A stretch of 42,305 nucleotides of DNA from an uncultured Clostridia bacterium (GCA_947630975.1 CANRJP010000012.1:1-42305), one strand, 5' to 3'. Shown: positions 31,280 to 39,578, counted from the first letter of the stretch. Notes: generated by a model from the letters alone, not told the origin. A program made the numbers and translations.

Positions 31280-33133
31280 TTAAATCCAACTGCCATCCGG
31301 CGTATTTATCCAATTTTGCCCTTGAGCCGTGGGTTTCGGCGATTTTATTTCAGTTCTGGGAACAATTTCTGTTTCCTGCAAGTGCAAACTTCGGACGCCG
31401 AGTATATCGGCGGCGCACATGGCGTAAACTTCGCAGTCGAGATAATGGTTGTCAGCGTGGGATGTCTTTAATTCCCAAGCTTGGGTTGTCCGCTTGCCGG
31501 AACGGACGTTCACTTTGTGCTCGGACGTCACCTGTTCGGCGTAGTCGATGTCACAGCCCTTATAAACCATCCAGCTTCCGGTACCGTTTTCTTTTTTCAT
31601 ACGCCCGGCAATCATGTCTTTGTATTTGTTGGTGTCCACTAAGACCAAATTCATTCCGTATGCACGGCTATCGGTTTTATTTACTTTGGACAATTTGAAA
31701 TGCGATGTCATGTTATTTGACGCACCCTTGCTGGGCAGCGCCCAGTCTGAGTTAGACGCACAAAAATCATAGACGATATCGGTCTGATCGCCGCTGTCGA
31801 TGAGTGCCAACTGTACAACCATGTCGGAGCCGTCTTCGCGTTTAAACGATAGATTCATTGTCTTTTCCACCTCTGCAAAGGAAGCGGCCTGCCCGTGTGC
31901 GATGTTTTGTGATGTGAGGAAATTGCCCCAAGCCCGGATTGTCCAATACAGGCAATTTTCCTGAACGTCTATACCCGCTGTCAGCAGTTTCGCCCATTCG
32001 GGAACAATGAATTCCGTCAGGTCTGTTTGCCTGTCAAGCACTGTATCGGCGTTAGTTTTCAGTCGTGTGTCTTCCCAGGGCTCAGCGAGCCAAGAATTTG
32101 TGAAGTTTTGCAACGTGTCCGGGTTGTCCTTGCTGTTTAGGAATTCACGAGCCACATCCGAAAATCGAATAAATGGACTGTAAATGGTGTTTATCCAAAA
32201 CGCCACTTTGCGGGCAACGTTTGTGTTCGTTTTGACTGTGCGCCATTCACCGTGCCGCAGCATTTTCGGTTTGTCGTGGTCTGTAATTATGCACCCGCAT
32301 TCCTGGCAAATATACACAGCCAGTTCTGCACGGTCAGCGTTGGACATACCTTCCTCGTTTGGAAATTTTATTTGTGCCCATTTCAATTCGATGTACTCAC
32401 CACAGTGAGGACACGGCACAAAAAAATGTTTCAGTACATCTGCTTCTTCCAACGCTCGCCATATGTGGCCGCTTTTTAGCGTCGGGGTCGATGTTATAAA
32501 TATTTTTTTGTTATGGAAAGTCTTTGTTCTCTCCCGTGCCAGTTTAATTGGGTCGGCCTCTTTTTTGGATGCGCCGGGGTATTTGTCTACCTCGTCGAGG
32601 AATAAAAATCGTATTGGTCTGCTGGCCAAACTGGCCGGAGAGTTCGAGCCGGAAATTGTCAGATACATTCCGTCAAATTGCAGCTCCAACTTTGACGATG
32701 CTGTTTCCCGCCAGTGGCTGCTCAGTGTCGGCGACAGTCGGAGCATGGGTTGAATTCTGTTAAGGGAAATGCTCTCGCCCAGATTTTCCGTGGGGTATAC
32801 CAACATTGTCGGTGACGGGTCTTGCTGGATTACCCAGCCGATCATGTTGAACGCTGCCTCAGTGCCTCCAAGCTGCGACGCCTTTGCGAGGATTATTTCT
32901 TCGGTGTCAAAGTTACAAAATTCGTCCATAATGCCGACAAGGTAAGGCGTATGACTATTACGCCATGGGCCTGGTATGGCGGACGATTTTGTATCAAGAA
33001 CACGGTATTTTTCGGCCCATTCTGAAACCGTTATGTTTTCCGGAGGCTTCAAAAATTGGAGTGCGCCGTATTGGTATTCAGTTATCTGATACCTGCGGTA
33101 TCGAGGTTGTGTCGTTTTTTTCACTGTCGTCAC
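31280..33133 (-). CDS. terL: Terminase large subunit, lambda gpA family (617 aa)
   Basis: Packaging ATPase and nuclease. The gpA family pattern is complete: LKPPENITVSEWAEKYRVLD, Walker A-like AKASQLGGTEA (about 83-93), Walker B RFLFLDEVDKYP (about 175-186), a zinc ribbon (CPHCGEYIEL...CQECGC) and the nuclease domain (AGIDVQENCLYW with its Asp). Lambda-family terminases cut at cos sites, so cohesive ends are expected. GTG start overlaps the small subunit gene by 56 bp. Confidence 0.95.
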   Translation of the reverse strand: MTTVKKTTQPRYRRYQITEYQYGALQFLKPPENITVSEWAEKYRVLDTKSSAIPGPWRNSHTPYLVGIMDEFCNFDTEEIILAKASQLGGTEAAFNMIGWVIQQDPSPTMLVYPTENLGESISLNRIQPMLRLSPTLSSHWRETASSKLELQFDGMYLTISGSNSPASLASRPIRFLFLDEVDKYPGASKKEADPIKLARERTKTFHNKKIFITSTPTLKSGHIWRALEEADVLKHFFVPCPHCGEYIELKWAQIKFPNEEGMSNADRAELAVYICQECGCIITDHDKPKMLRHGEWRTVKTNTNVARKVAFWINTIYSPFIRFSDVAREFLNSKDNPDTLQNFTNSWLAEPWEDTRLKTNADTVLDRQTDLTEFIVPEWAKLLTAGIDVQENCLYWTIRAWGNFLTSQNIAHGQAASFAEVEKTMNLSFKREDGSDMVVQLALIDSGDQTDIVYDFCASNSDWALPSKGASNNMTSHFKLSKVNKTDSRAYGMNLVLVDTNKYKDMIAGRMKKENGTGSWMVYKGCDIDYAEQVTSEHKVNVRSGKRTTQAWELKTSHADNHYLDCEVYAMCAADILGVRSLHLQETEIVPRTEIKSPKPTAQGQNWINTPDGSWI

Positions 33134-33707
33134 CGCCTTCCGTCTGGGCGGTGCTCTGTTTGGTTCGCCGCCGTTTTTTCGGCGGTTCGGTTATGCCTGC
33201 CACCACAAATGCAGTGAGCTGTTTTTGAACTTCGCCCGATAGATCCTTTTCGATGTGCCGTACTTCAACCGGATTCAGATATGCGGCAACTATTCCGGCC
33301 AGCCTCGATGGCAGCGACAATGCGAATTTCTTAAAAACTACGAAGAAACGCGTGTAATCCAGTGTGGCCTCCTCGACGCTGATATAATCGCCCCTTGCGA
33401 TTGCTGTTTTTAACTGGTGCAGCTCACCTTGGCTTTCTTTCAGCGCGATTTCCGCCCTTAATTTTTGCTCCCTGAGCTCGTTTTCTTTTTCTGACCGGCT
33501 TCGGCCATAGGCTTTGTCGGATAAATATTTTATATATTCCTGCACCGTGGTGATCAGGTCGTAACGGTTGCCGTTCGGGGTTTCAACAGTATGCAAGATA
33601 CCTTCCTGGGTCAGCTGTTGAATGCGACGTACTGTTATTCCGAATAATTTCGCAATGGCTTCTACCCGCTGATAACTTCCGCTGGCTAATTTTGCACCTT
33701 CGTCCAA
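33078..33707 (-). CDS. terS: Terminase small subunit, Nu1-like (209 aa)
   Basis: N-terminal winged helix (about 15-50: RVEAIAKLFGITVRRIQQLT, EGILHTVETPNG), a long helix (SRSEKENELREQKLRAEIAL) and the VRHIEKDLSGEVQKQLTAF segment fit the Nu1/DNA-packaging family. It would recognise the cos-proximal DNA. The C-terminus is basic. Confidence 0.87.
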   Translation of the reverse strand: MDEGAKLASGSYQRVEAIAKLFGITVRRIQQLTQEGILHTVETPNGNRYDLITTVQEYIKYLSDKAYGRSRSEKENELREQKLRAEIALKESQGELHQLKTAIARGDYISVEEATLDYTRFFVVFKKFALSLPSRLAGIVAAYLNPVEVRHIEKDLSGEVQKQLTAFVVAGITEPPKKRRRTKQSTAQTEGGDDSEKNDTTSIPQVSDN

Positions 33708-33726
33708 GTCTGATCCCCCTTATTTT

Positions 33727-34413
33727 TTATTTTTCGGCCCGGCCGCGATAGGGCTCGGCGCCGCAGTCCTTGTTGAATGGGACTATTTCGGAAAATAATT
33801 TGATGTACTCTGCGACCAGTTCACGATCCACCGTGACAACGGTGTTTTCACTTCGCGGATTTGTGTTGATGTTCGCGCTGCTTTCGATTAGGCAATCAAA
33901 CCGCTCGCCTTCGATGGCCATAACTTTGGCGTGGTTTCTGAACGTTACTATTCGTCCGCCGCATTCGTCGATAAATTCCAAAATGGCCGAGTAAACATCC
34001 GGATAGCTGCCGCGAAGGATTTCGCCAACAAAAAAATCTACCCGCCCAACAAGCCCCCGTTCATGCCATTTGCGCAGGTCGGTCACATCTTCGCCTGCCA
34101 TGCACCAGGTAGATAAGGCTGCATAGGTGATAGGCTGCTGTCTAAGCACCATCTTGAAAAACGTAAAACTGTCTACGTCGCCGAAGCTGAAGCAATGATA
34201 ACAGTCGCCCTCCTGCCAGTGCCAGTCAATAGCCTGTTCGAGCGCGGCTTCCGATGCCGCTTTTCGCCAAATTTGTCGCTTGCCCATACGATGGCTTACC
34301 TTGATGCTGCCCTGTTCCGGCTTCGGAACCTTTTCGGGCTCGGGATTTTCTTCAATGCCCAGGGCGGCGGCGAGATCGAAGTCATCCAGATTGAAATTAA
34401 ACGTTTCGTCCAT
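33727..34413 (-). CDS. PLD-like (HKD half-motif) phage protein, first late gene (228 aa)
   Basis: The C-terminal half has FRNHAKVMAIEGERFDCLIES then SANINTNPRSEN, the HxK(x)n...N signature of phospholipase-D-type nucleases/phosphotransferases, with H161 and K163. Only one HKD motif is seen, so it would act as a dimer, as Nuc-type endonucleases do. The N-terminal 40 residues are acidic and disordered. It is the first gene after the noncoding region and directly precedes terminase; similar PLD genes occur there in other clostridial phages, function unproven. The ribosome binding site is weak. Confidence 0.75.
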   Translation of the reverse strand: MDETFNFNLDDFDLAAALGIEENPEPEKVPKPEQGSIKVSHRMGKRQIWRKAASEAALEQAIDWHWQEGDCYHCFSFGDVDSFTFFKMVLRQQPITYAALSTWCMAGEDVTDLRKWHERGLVGRVDFFVGEILRGSYPDVYSAILEFIDECGGRIVTFRNHAKVMAIEGERFDCLIESSANINTNPRSENTVVTVDRELVAEYIKLFSEIVPFNKDCGAEPYRGRAEK

Positions 34414-34538
34414 ATCCGAGGCCTGCCTTTGCCGATTGAATAATTTGTGTTTGCGGTGTTTTTGAATGCTAAATGGATGTCAAAATTGAATTATTTTGCG
34501 GTATTTTTTTGATTTTTTAAGGCCATTTCGGGCCGGAC

Positions 34539-34602
34539 AATATAAATTAAGGTTTAAAGTGTACGGCGTAACGAAATGCCCGAAAAATTTTCACTTTAAT
34601 CC
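34539..34602 (-). promoter_or_regulatory. Candidate activator-dependent late promoter
   Basis: On the - strand a TATATT -10 (34544-34539) has no -35 match. Six bases upstream lies one arm of GGTTTAAAGTG-N30-CACTTTAATCC (34551-34561/34592-34602, one mismatch). An arm at -35 with a second arm further upstream is the usual layout for a late activator site. Transcription would start near 34531, about 118 nt before the first late gene. Confidence 0.45.
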
Positions 34603-34855
34603 GGGTACGGATCGGGCCTTCCCCGAGCCGCGACGTAATATCCGGCAGGAAGTACCTACGCCATATCGCCCCGAGGGGGGCGGCAAACTGAAAGGGCCGC
34701 ATCACAGCGACGTGACACGGCCCCATCGGCGGAAAGCCTTGGCGGTGAAGCGGGAACGGTCCGGCCCGACCGTTCCACGATATTATTCTAACACGCCAAA
34801 AGTCCAGCGAAGTCCGAACTTCACCGCCGCACCCATCCGTGCCCCCAACGCATCA

Positions 34856-34962
34856 CGCTGCACCCATGCAGCGCACAACCGCTCACGCTGCACCCATGCA
34901 GCGCACAACCGCTCACGCTGCATAGACGCAGCACACAACCGCTCGCTGCACCGATGCAGCAC
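34856..34962. repeat. Four tandem 28-30 bp palindromic repeats
   Basis: Units begin at 34856, 34886, 34916 and 34944. The first two are identical 30-mers; each unit holds GCTGCA-N4-TGCAGC or a close variant, followed by GC(G/A)CACAACCGCT. Spacing of three helical turns suits cooperative protein binding, as in iterons or cosB R-sites. Confidence 0.9.
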
Positions 34963-35242
34963 GGACAGCGGTACTGTCCATTACTGTCCGCTGTTGTCAA
35001 TAGCTGTCCCGCCCTGTCCTGTTGTGGGCGATAACGTATGCCGCCCGACGTCCGCCGCTGTGTGAGAACAAAAACCCCGGCCATATTCCCGGCCCGATAT
35101 ATTCCGCTCGCCGAGGGGGTGTGAAAATAGTGGGCCTGTTTTTTACGCCCGGCATGGGGCATATGTTTTTTAATGCCGTTTCCCGGCACTGTAATTTCCC
35201 AGCGTTTCGCCGCTGGACGGCAGCATGATTTTGACAAAAAAT

Positions 35243-35266
35243 AATCCCGGATATAAAACCGGGATT
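35243..35266 (-). terminator. Early-operon terminator
   Basis: AATCCCGG and CCGGGATT pair over 8 bp with an 8-nt loop, followed on the - strand by ATTTTTTG. It lies 130 bases after the ArpU-like gene and separates early from late transcription. Confidence 0.8.
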
Positions 35267-35395
35267 GTCGCCCCGAACCGTGGGGCCTGATGCAGTTTGA
35301 AATTTATAATAATTTTCCGGTAAAAAATTCCCAAAAAAATTTTCCGAAAAAATTCCCGGACCGTTTCCGACGGAGCTACCCCCGGTGTCACATTT

Positions 35396-35875
35396 TTAGC
35401 GGATGTTTCGGATAACGTCACGCACATGGTCAAAGGCCAGCAACTGATCCAGCCCCCGGTTATAGTATTCAAAACAGGACGAGCGCGAAAGATGCACCAT
35501 CCTCTGTATGTACGTCCACGATTTACAGTCGATATGCCTGTATTCGATGATGTCCCGTTCGGCGCACGGCGGCAGGAGGTCCAGAAGATCCATGATGTCA
35601 CGGACGCTCTGTACCTCGATGCCAAGCTGCTTTTCAATTTTTTCCTCGATCTCGCTGATTTTCAGGGTCAGCGCCGCCGCCCCATCCCCCGGGCTGCCCT
35701 TTTTTCGCCGCTGACCGCCGAAGTTGGCGGACGAAATGCCCGGATTTTTAAATTCGGCCCGAAGGTCCGCCAGCCTGAGTTTTAATACCGCTTGACGTTC
35801 CCGCGCCCGATAATACTGTGACAGATAACGTTTCAGCCGGCGGCGTTCGTCATCCGATTTGTTTATAAATTCCAT
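35396..35875 (-). CDS. ArpU/sigma-region-4-like late transcription regulator (159 aa)
   Basis: The C-terminal half ends in a sigma-70 region-4-like helix-turn-helix: DLLPPCAERDIIEYRHIDCK, then SWTYIQRMVHLSRSSCFEYYNRG. The N-terminus is a basic coiled coil (RLKRYLSQYYRARERQAVL). ArpU/RinA-type proteins sit at the end of early operons and activate late genes. Here the gene is followed by the terminator and the candidate late promoter, fitting that role. Overlaps the Rep gene end by 13 bases. Confidence 0.75.
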   Translation of the reverse strand: MEFINKSDDERRRLKRYLSQYYRARERQAVLKLRLADLRAEFKNPGISSANFGGQRRKKGSPGDGAAALTLKISEIEEKIEKQLGIEVQSVRDIMDLLDLLPPCAERDIIEYRHIDCKSWTYIQRMVHLSRSSCFEYYNRGLDQLLAFDHVRDVIRNIR

Positions 35876-36747
35876 GCCGTATCCCTCCCCGGATCGTTCC
35901 CGTTTGTCGTTTTATACAGCCGAGCGGATATGTAATATTCGCCGTTTACCGGATTGTAATACACCCGGTCGCATTCGGCCAAAGTGTAGCCCGGATAAAT
36001 TGCCTCCCAAAGCCTCCGGTTTTCGCAGTCTGAGAAAAAGCCCTCAACATCCCGACGGCGGAGCCGGCTTTGATTTTTTTTCGGCTCGGGCTTTTGTAGG
36101 TTTTTGCTGCTTGTCCATTTTCTGAACCCAACTTTCTTGGCCTCTTTTTTGTCTTTTTTCCGACCTGAAACATATCCGGTCATTCCGGCAACGCCGATGT
36201 TGGTGAACTGTAAACGTTTACAGTTGGCGAATCCGCTGTGAGGCAGCCGCTGTCTTTTCCTGCCGTTTCCCTTAAATTGCCAAGCTTCTTCAATCGCATC
36301 CCGATCCACTCCGCCGCTGAGAAAAACGTGATGATGATACCGGTCATTTTTGACGCCACGTTCGGTGACGTATATGTATTTCAATTCCGCTCCCGCCGAT
36401 TTATATATCCGTTTCAGCCTACGCATGAAATTTTGAATATATTTTATCGCCTCGGCGTCGGAGGTTGGATCGATGGCATAGGTCAGGTCAAGGATATAAT
36501 CTCCCGGCCTGAAATTCAGCAAAACCAGTCTGTCAAAATATTTACTGGCGTTTTCGTCATTCAATCGCCGCTGTGTTTCGGACGAAACACGGGTTTTTTG
36601 TTTCCGGTGTCCCTTTTTGGCCGACCGGAAGCCCGGATACAACTGTACATCTAAAAAATCATTCATGTAATATTTATTTTCTATGTACCTGTGTATCATT
36701 TTTTCTGCCTCCCGGTCAGCCATGTGGTCAATTAGATAATATCCCAT
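35863..36747 (-). CDS. HUH-type replication initiator (filamentous-phage gpII/Orf2-like, 294 aa)
   Basis: Nicks one strand at an origin and attaches through Tyr. The core has YIYVTERGVKNDRYHHHVFL with the HUH-like H138-x-H140 triad and, about 50 residues later, GMTGYVSGRKKDKK with a candidate catalytic Y192. A conserved upstream strand DYILDLTYA precedes. The family is found in clostridial phages and plasmids. It points to rolling-circle-type initiation, probably in the noncoding region 35 kb side; no nick site is proven. Confidence 0.8.
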   Translation of the reverse strand: MGYYLIDHMADREAEKMIHRYIENKYYMNDFLDVQLYPGFRSAKKGHRKQKTRVSSETQRRLNDENASKYFDRLVLLNFRPGDYILDLTYAIDPTSDAEAIKYIQNFMRRLKRIYKSAGAELKYIYVTERGVKNDRYHHHVFLSGGVDRDAIEEAWQFKGNGRKRQRLPHSGFANCKRLQFTNIGVAGMTGYVSGRKKDKKEAKKVGFRKWTSSKNLQKPEPKKNQSRLRRRDVEGFFSDCENRRLWEAIYPGYTLAECDRVYYNPVNGEYYISARLYKTTNGNDPGRDTAWNL

Positions 36748-36788
36748 ACAAGCCCGCTCGGGGCCCGAGGGCCCCGTTTGATTTTTTC

Positions 36789-36805
36789 AGAAACACCGTG
36801 TTTCT
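36789..36805. promoter_or_regulatory. 17-bp palindrome upstream of the Rep gene
   Basis: AGAAACAC-C-GTGTTTCT is a perfect palindrome about 42 bases before the Rep start, next to an AT-rich TATATT/TATATA stretch and a GGGGCCC/GGGCCCC hairpin. It looks like an operator for the Rep gene or a ParB-like site. Confidence 0.55.
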
Positions 36806-36830
36806 ACCTATATATAATATACGTGTTTTT

Positions 36831-36971
36831 TTACATTGTCGCGGCGGCGTTCACCACGGCGGCGGCCAGCCAATATATTCCGTGCCGGATGTCCCGCTGT
36901 GCAAGGCACACTATACCGGCGCCAACCTGTAAAACTATCAGCAGCGACGGAAATATCCATTTCGGGTTCAC
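36831..36971 (-). CDS. 46-residue two-helix membrane protein
   Basis: GTG 36971 follows AGGAGG by seven bases. The product (MNPKWIFPSLLIVLQVGAGI then a basic turn QRDIRHG then IYWLAAAVVNAAATM) has two hydrophobic helices. Short proteins of this exact plan occur between ParB and replication genes in clostridial phages. Function unknown. Confidence 0.75.
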   Translation of the reverse strand: MNPKWIFPSLLIVLQVGAGIVCLAQRDIRHGIYWLAAAVVNAAATM

Positions 36972-36973
36972 GG

Positions 36974-38287
36974 TCAGTCCTCCTGTCCCTGATTGAACAG
37001 TTCGTGCGTCCCATTAATATATCTCATTTCCTCATCGGCCGGCGCATAGCCCAGCTTAGCGAGAAATCCGTAAATGTTGTCAATAGTTTCATTTTCGTAA
37101 TATTCCCCGTTAAATTCGTAATGGGCGTTTCTTGTTCCATCATCGCAGAGGATTGCCAGCGTTGTCGCCGCAAGGATACTGTACAGCGACGTTTCGGCTG
37201 TGGTGTCATATTCGGCCGACACCTGTTCCCACAGGGACGTTTCGCCGTCCTCGTCGTATTCTACCCCCAGTATATACCCGAGGAAGGGGCCATCATATTC
37301 ACAATAGTTTACCAGGGCCTCGCTTATGGCCCTTAACGCGGACGGGCCGGTTTGGGTCATTGTCCGCACAAATTCACAGCGACGCTCCCACGCCCGATGG
37401 GCTATGGCGTTCAATTCGTCGATACGTTCCTTTTTCCTCTTGGTCGATTCCGCAAGTTCTTTTTTTCGGGCTGTCTGTTTGGCATCCTCAGCCGAAATTT
37501 CATCATCGCTTTTTACTTTATAAAGCTCGGCGCCGTAACTTGAAATATAAAAATTGTACTCGCCGTCTTCTGGATCGGGCTCGGGGTCGGGAACGTTTGG
37601 TTTGTATACATATTTAACACGTGTAAATTTGGCCCAATCCGGGTATGAGGTGATTTCCCGGGCGAATTTTCCCCATTCAGCTCTTACTTTTTTCTTCCAC
37701 TCCGCCGTTTTTTGGTTTTCCATGGCCTTTTTGTACTGCCAATCAAAGTTTTTGGTGCCAATGGCGTCAAGGACTTCGTTTCGGTCCTTTTCGTCGGCGA
37801 TTTCGTCCAATTTCGCATAGTCGCTCAGAGTGGCGCCCCGCTTCTGGGCCGACAGCAGCTTTTCCCGGTCGAATTTCAACAGCTTTGTCCGCCGGCGGAT
37901 GGTTGACTGTGAAATGCCGGTCTTGGCGGCGATCGCGTCCACGTCCATGCCGAAGTCCATCATCAGCTGGAATCCGTCCGCCTCCTCAATGGGCGTCAGG
38001 TCGCTTCGCTGCATATTTTCCAGCATCATCGTGGCGATCTGCTCCTGTTCGGTCATTGAACGGACGATGCAGGGCAGCTCCGTCAGTCCCGCCAGCTTTG
38101 CCGCCGCCAAGCGACGGTGGCCGATAACCACCGTGTAGCCGTAGGTGCCGGGCACCACGGTCAAATTCTGATATATGCCGCTCGCCTTTATGCTGGCTGC
38201 CAGCTCACTCAGATCCCCCAGGTCTTTCCGTGGGTTCTGAGGATGGGGATGTAATTGATCTATGGGTATGTTCCTTATCTCGTTCAT
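36974..38287 (-). CDS. ParB/Spo0J-like nuclease-type DNA-binding protein (437 aa)
   Basis: The N-terminal ParB domain is clear: IPIDQLHPHPQNPRKDLGDL, VVIGHRRLAAAKLAGLTELP and the MLENMQRSDLTPIEEADGFQ helix, then an HTH (IAAKTGISQSTIRRRTKLLK). The C-terminal 230 residues are phage-specific and acidic. No ParA is seen, so it is more likely a transcription or replication factor than a partition protein. Confidence 0.88.
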   Translation of the reverse strand: MNEIRNIPIDQLHPHPQNPRKDLGDLSELAASIKASGIYQNLTVVPGTYGYTVVIGHRRLAAAKLAGLTELPCIVRSMTEQEQIATMMLENMQRSDLTPIEEADGFQLMMDFGMDVDAIAAKTGISQSTIRRRTKLLKFDREKLLSAQKRGATLSDYAKLDEIADEKDRNEVLDAIGTKNFDWQYKKAMENQKTAEWKKKVRAEWGKFAREITSYPDWAKFTRVKYVYKPNVPDPEPDPEDGEYNFYISSYGAELYKVKSDDEISAEDAKQTARKKELAESTKRKKERIDELNAIAHRAWERRCEFVRTMTQTGPSALRAISEALVNYCEYDGPFLGYILGVEYDEDGETSLWEQVSAEYDTTAETSLYSILAATTLAILCDDGTRNAHYEFNGEYYENETIDNIYGFLAKLGYAPADEEMRYINGTHELFNQGQED

Positions 38288-38302
38288 GGTTTTCCTCCTT
38301 CA

Positions 38303-38914
38303 TTATTCTACCCACATCCGCTGTGGGATGTTTTTAATTTCCGCGTCGAAGGCATCGCCGTTTTTCCCGGTCAGGTCGGTGTATAACTGATTTATACGTT
38401 CATTTTTAGCCTCCAGCAGTGCGCCCCGCTCGTCCAGTTCCGTCACTACCGCCGTCAGGCAGTCGTGAGACGCCTTCAGGTCGAAGAATAAAACCAACGT
38501 CCGCAAAACTTGCCCGAATACTTTTATCAGCTCGTCCTTCGTCAGCCGCTTCAACCGCTTTTCCGCTTCTTGTACGGCCCAATCTTGTTCATAGTTCAGC
38601 ATATGGAAATAGTCGTATTCCCCGCTGTCGAAGCCCAGCACCTCATGCGTCGCGCCCAGCAGACCAACGGTAACATCGTCCCAGTTTTCTTTCAATATGT
38701 AGCTCTGATCGTCTATGGCCTCCATCATGGTGTAGGCCCCCGCCGACAGCTCGTCGAACATTTCCTTGTAGTCGTTGTAATACCCCTCGTCGCCCCGTTC
38801 GTAGCCGTAGGGGTCGCCGTTTTCGCCGACCTCATACAGCCAATCATGTATTTCCCACAGGCTCAATTTTTCCAGTATTGATTTTTTCCATAGCGGTTTT
38901 TTTGACTGGTTCAT
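38303..38914 (-). CDS. Unknown early protein (203 aa)
   Basis: Soluble and acidic, with a Tyr/Asp-rich N-terminal half (GDEGYYNDYKEMFDEL) and helical C-terminal half (KRLTKDELIKVFGQVLRTL). Genes like it travel with ParB genes in clostridial phages, but no function is known. GGGAGG precedes the ATG. Confidence 0.7.
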   Translation of the reverse strand: MNQSKKPLWKKSILEKLSLWEIHDWLYEVGENGDPYGYERGDEGYYNDYKEMFDELSAGAYTMMEAIDDQSYILKENWDDVTVGLLGATHEVLGFDSGEYDYFHMLNYEQDWAVQEAEKRLKRLTKDELIKVFGQVLRTLVLFFDLKASHDCLTAVVTELDERGALLEAKNERINQLYTDLTGKNGDAFDAEIKNIPQRMWVE

Positions 38915-38918
38915 GGTT

Positions 38919-39134
38919 CTACCTCCCGACTATTTGTAGCGGGCAGTCAGGAATTCGTTTGTCAAAGTATTCCGCTTCGCAGTCCAGAAAATCCATAAAG
39001 CTTCCCAGCGCCACGCAATATACCCCGACCGACCGGAAGTACGGGCAGCGGATGCACGTGGACGGCAATCCCTTCCAGTCCGTCACCACTACCACTTTGC
39101 CAAGCAGCTCGTGGGCGGGTGTTATGTCATTCAT
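38919..39134 (-). CDS. Small cysteine-containing protein (71 aa)
   Basis: CIRCPYFRSVGVYC then DCEAEYFDKRIPDCPLQ form a possible zinc-binding set of five cysteines. ATG 39134 shares its A with the stop of the DUF3850 gene (TAATG), so it is translationally coupled. Unknown function. Confidence 0.7.
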   Translation of the reverse strand: MNDITPAHELLGKVVVVTDWKGLPSTCIRCPYFRSVGVYCVALGSFMDFLDCEAEYFDKRIPDCPLQIVGR

Positions 39135-39391
39135 TACTCCGCCTCCCTGATTCCAAAGGCAACGTAGCCGTCTTTCAGTCCCCATCCGCTGAGGATATAA
39201 GTGATTTTATAAATTTTATCATTGAGGATATGACGCGGCATAGGTACTCCGTGCTCATCACAAACATTGAAAACAACGAAATCTCCTGTTTGATACCCCC
39301 TATCGTTTTCTTGGATTTCAAACGATTTACTTCCTTCCAAAACATCACGGGCAAAGTTTTCTGATAGTTTAATTTTGTGTACTTTTGGCAT
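39134..39391 (-). CDS. DUF3850/ASCH-like RNA-binding domain protein (85 aa)
   Basis: VHKIKLSENFARDVLEGSKSF, EIQENDRGYQTGDFVVFNV and ITYILSGWGLKDGYVAFGI match DUF3850, an ASCH-related domain thought to bind RNA or nucleotides. ATG 39391 follows AAAGGAGG; the open frame upstream overlaps the next gene and is not family-like. Confidence 0.85.
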   Translation of the reverse strand: MPKVHKIKLSENFARDVLEGSKSFEIQENDRGYQTGDFVVFNVCDEHGVPMPRHILNDKIYKITYILSGWGLKDGYVAFGIREAE

Positions 39392-39578
39392 CTCCCGCTT
39401 GCCTCCTTTCAAATCCCGTACAAAGATATACGTTGTGTACTGCTTCTTTTTCTGCCTTGCAATCGTAGCAGTCGATACAATAGCCCCTTGTTGTATCATC
39501 GTATATTGCATTTCGGGTGCAATCTTGGCACAGACACGTCCGCTTGTCGAAGGGGCAGGGATTTAATTGCTCAGCCAT
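39369..39578 (-). CDS. Small zinc-finger protein (69 aa)
   Basis: CPFDKRTCLCQDC, GYCIDCYDC and the later C make at least seven closely spaced cysteines, a compact zinc knuckle. Overlaps both neighbours by short stretches, within one operon. Function unknown. Confidence 0.7.
   Translation of the reverse strand: MAEQLNPCPFDKRTCLCQDCTRNAIYDDTTRGYCIDCYDCKAEKEAVHNVYLCTGFERRQAGDAKSTQN

Larger units (their letters stand above)
34414..35395. other. 982-bp intergenic control region (candidate cos and/or origin)
   Basis: No credible gene. It contains, from right to left: an AT-rich stretch and terminator (35243-35266), a CTGTCC cluster (34974-35019), palindromic tandem repeats (34856-34962), a GAACGGTC/GACCGTTC hairpin (about 34749-34770), GGGCCG/CGGCCC arms near 34690-34725, and a candidate late promoter (34539-34602). 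Open frames on either strand here follow from the repeats and lack ribosome binding sites. Confidence 0.75.

Noticed and set aside
34749-34772. GAACGGTC/GACCGTTC hairpin as a terminator
   Set aside because: Stem is good but there is no T-run on either strand; left as a structural element only.
34821-35237. 138-codon - strand open frame with repeated CALHGCSVSG peptide
   Set aside because: The repeats are DNA palindromes in the noncoding region translated by chance; no start signal, and a terminator lies at its 5' end.
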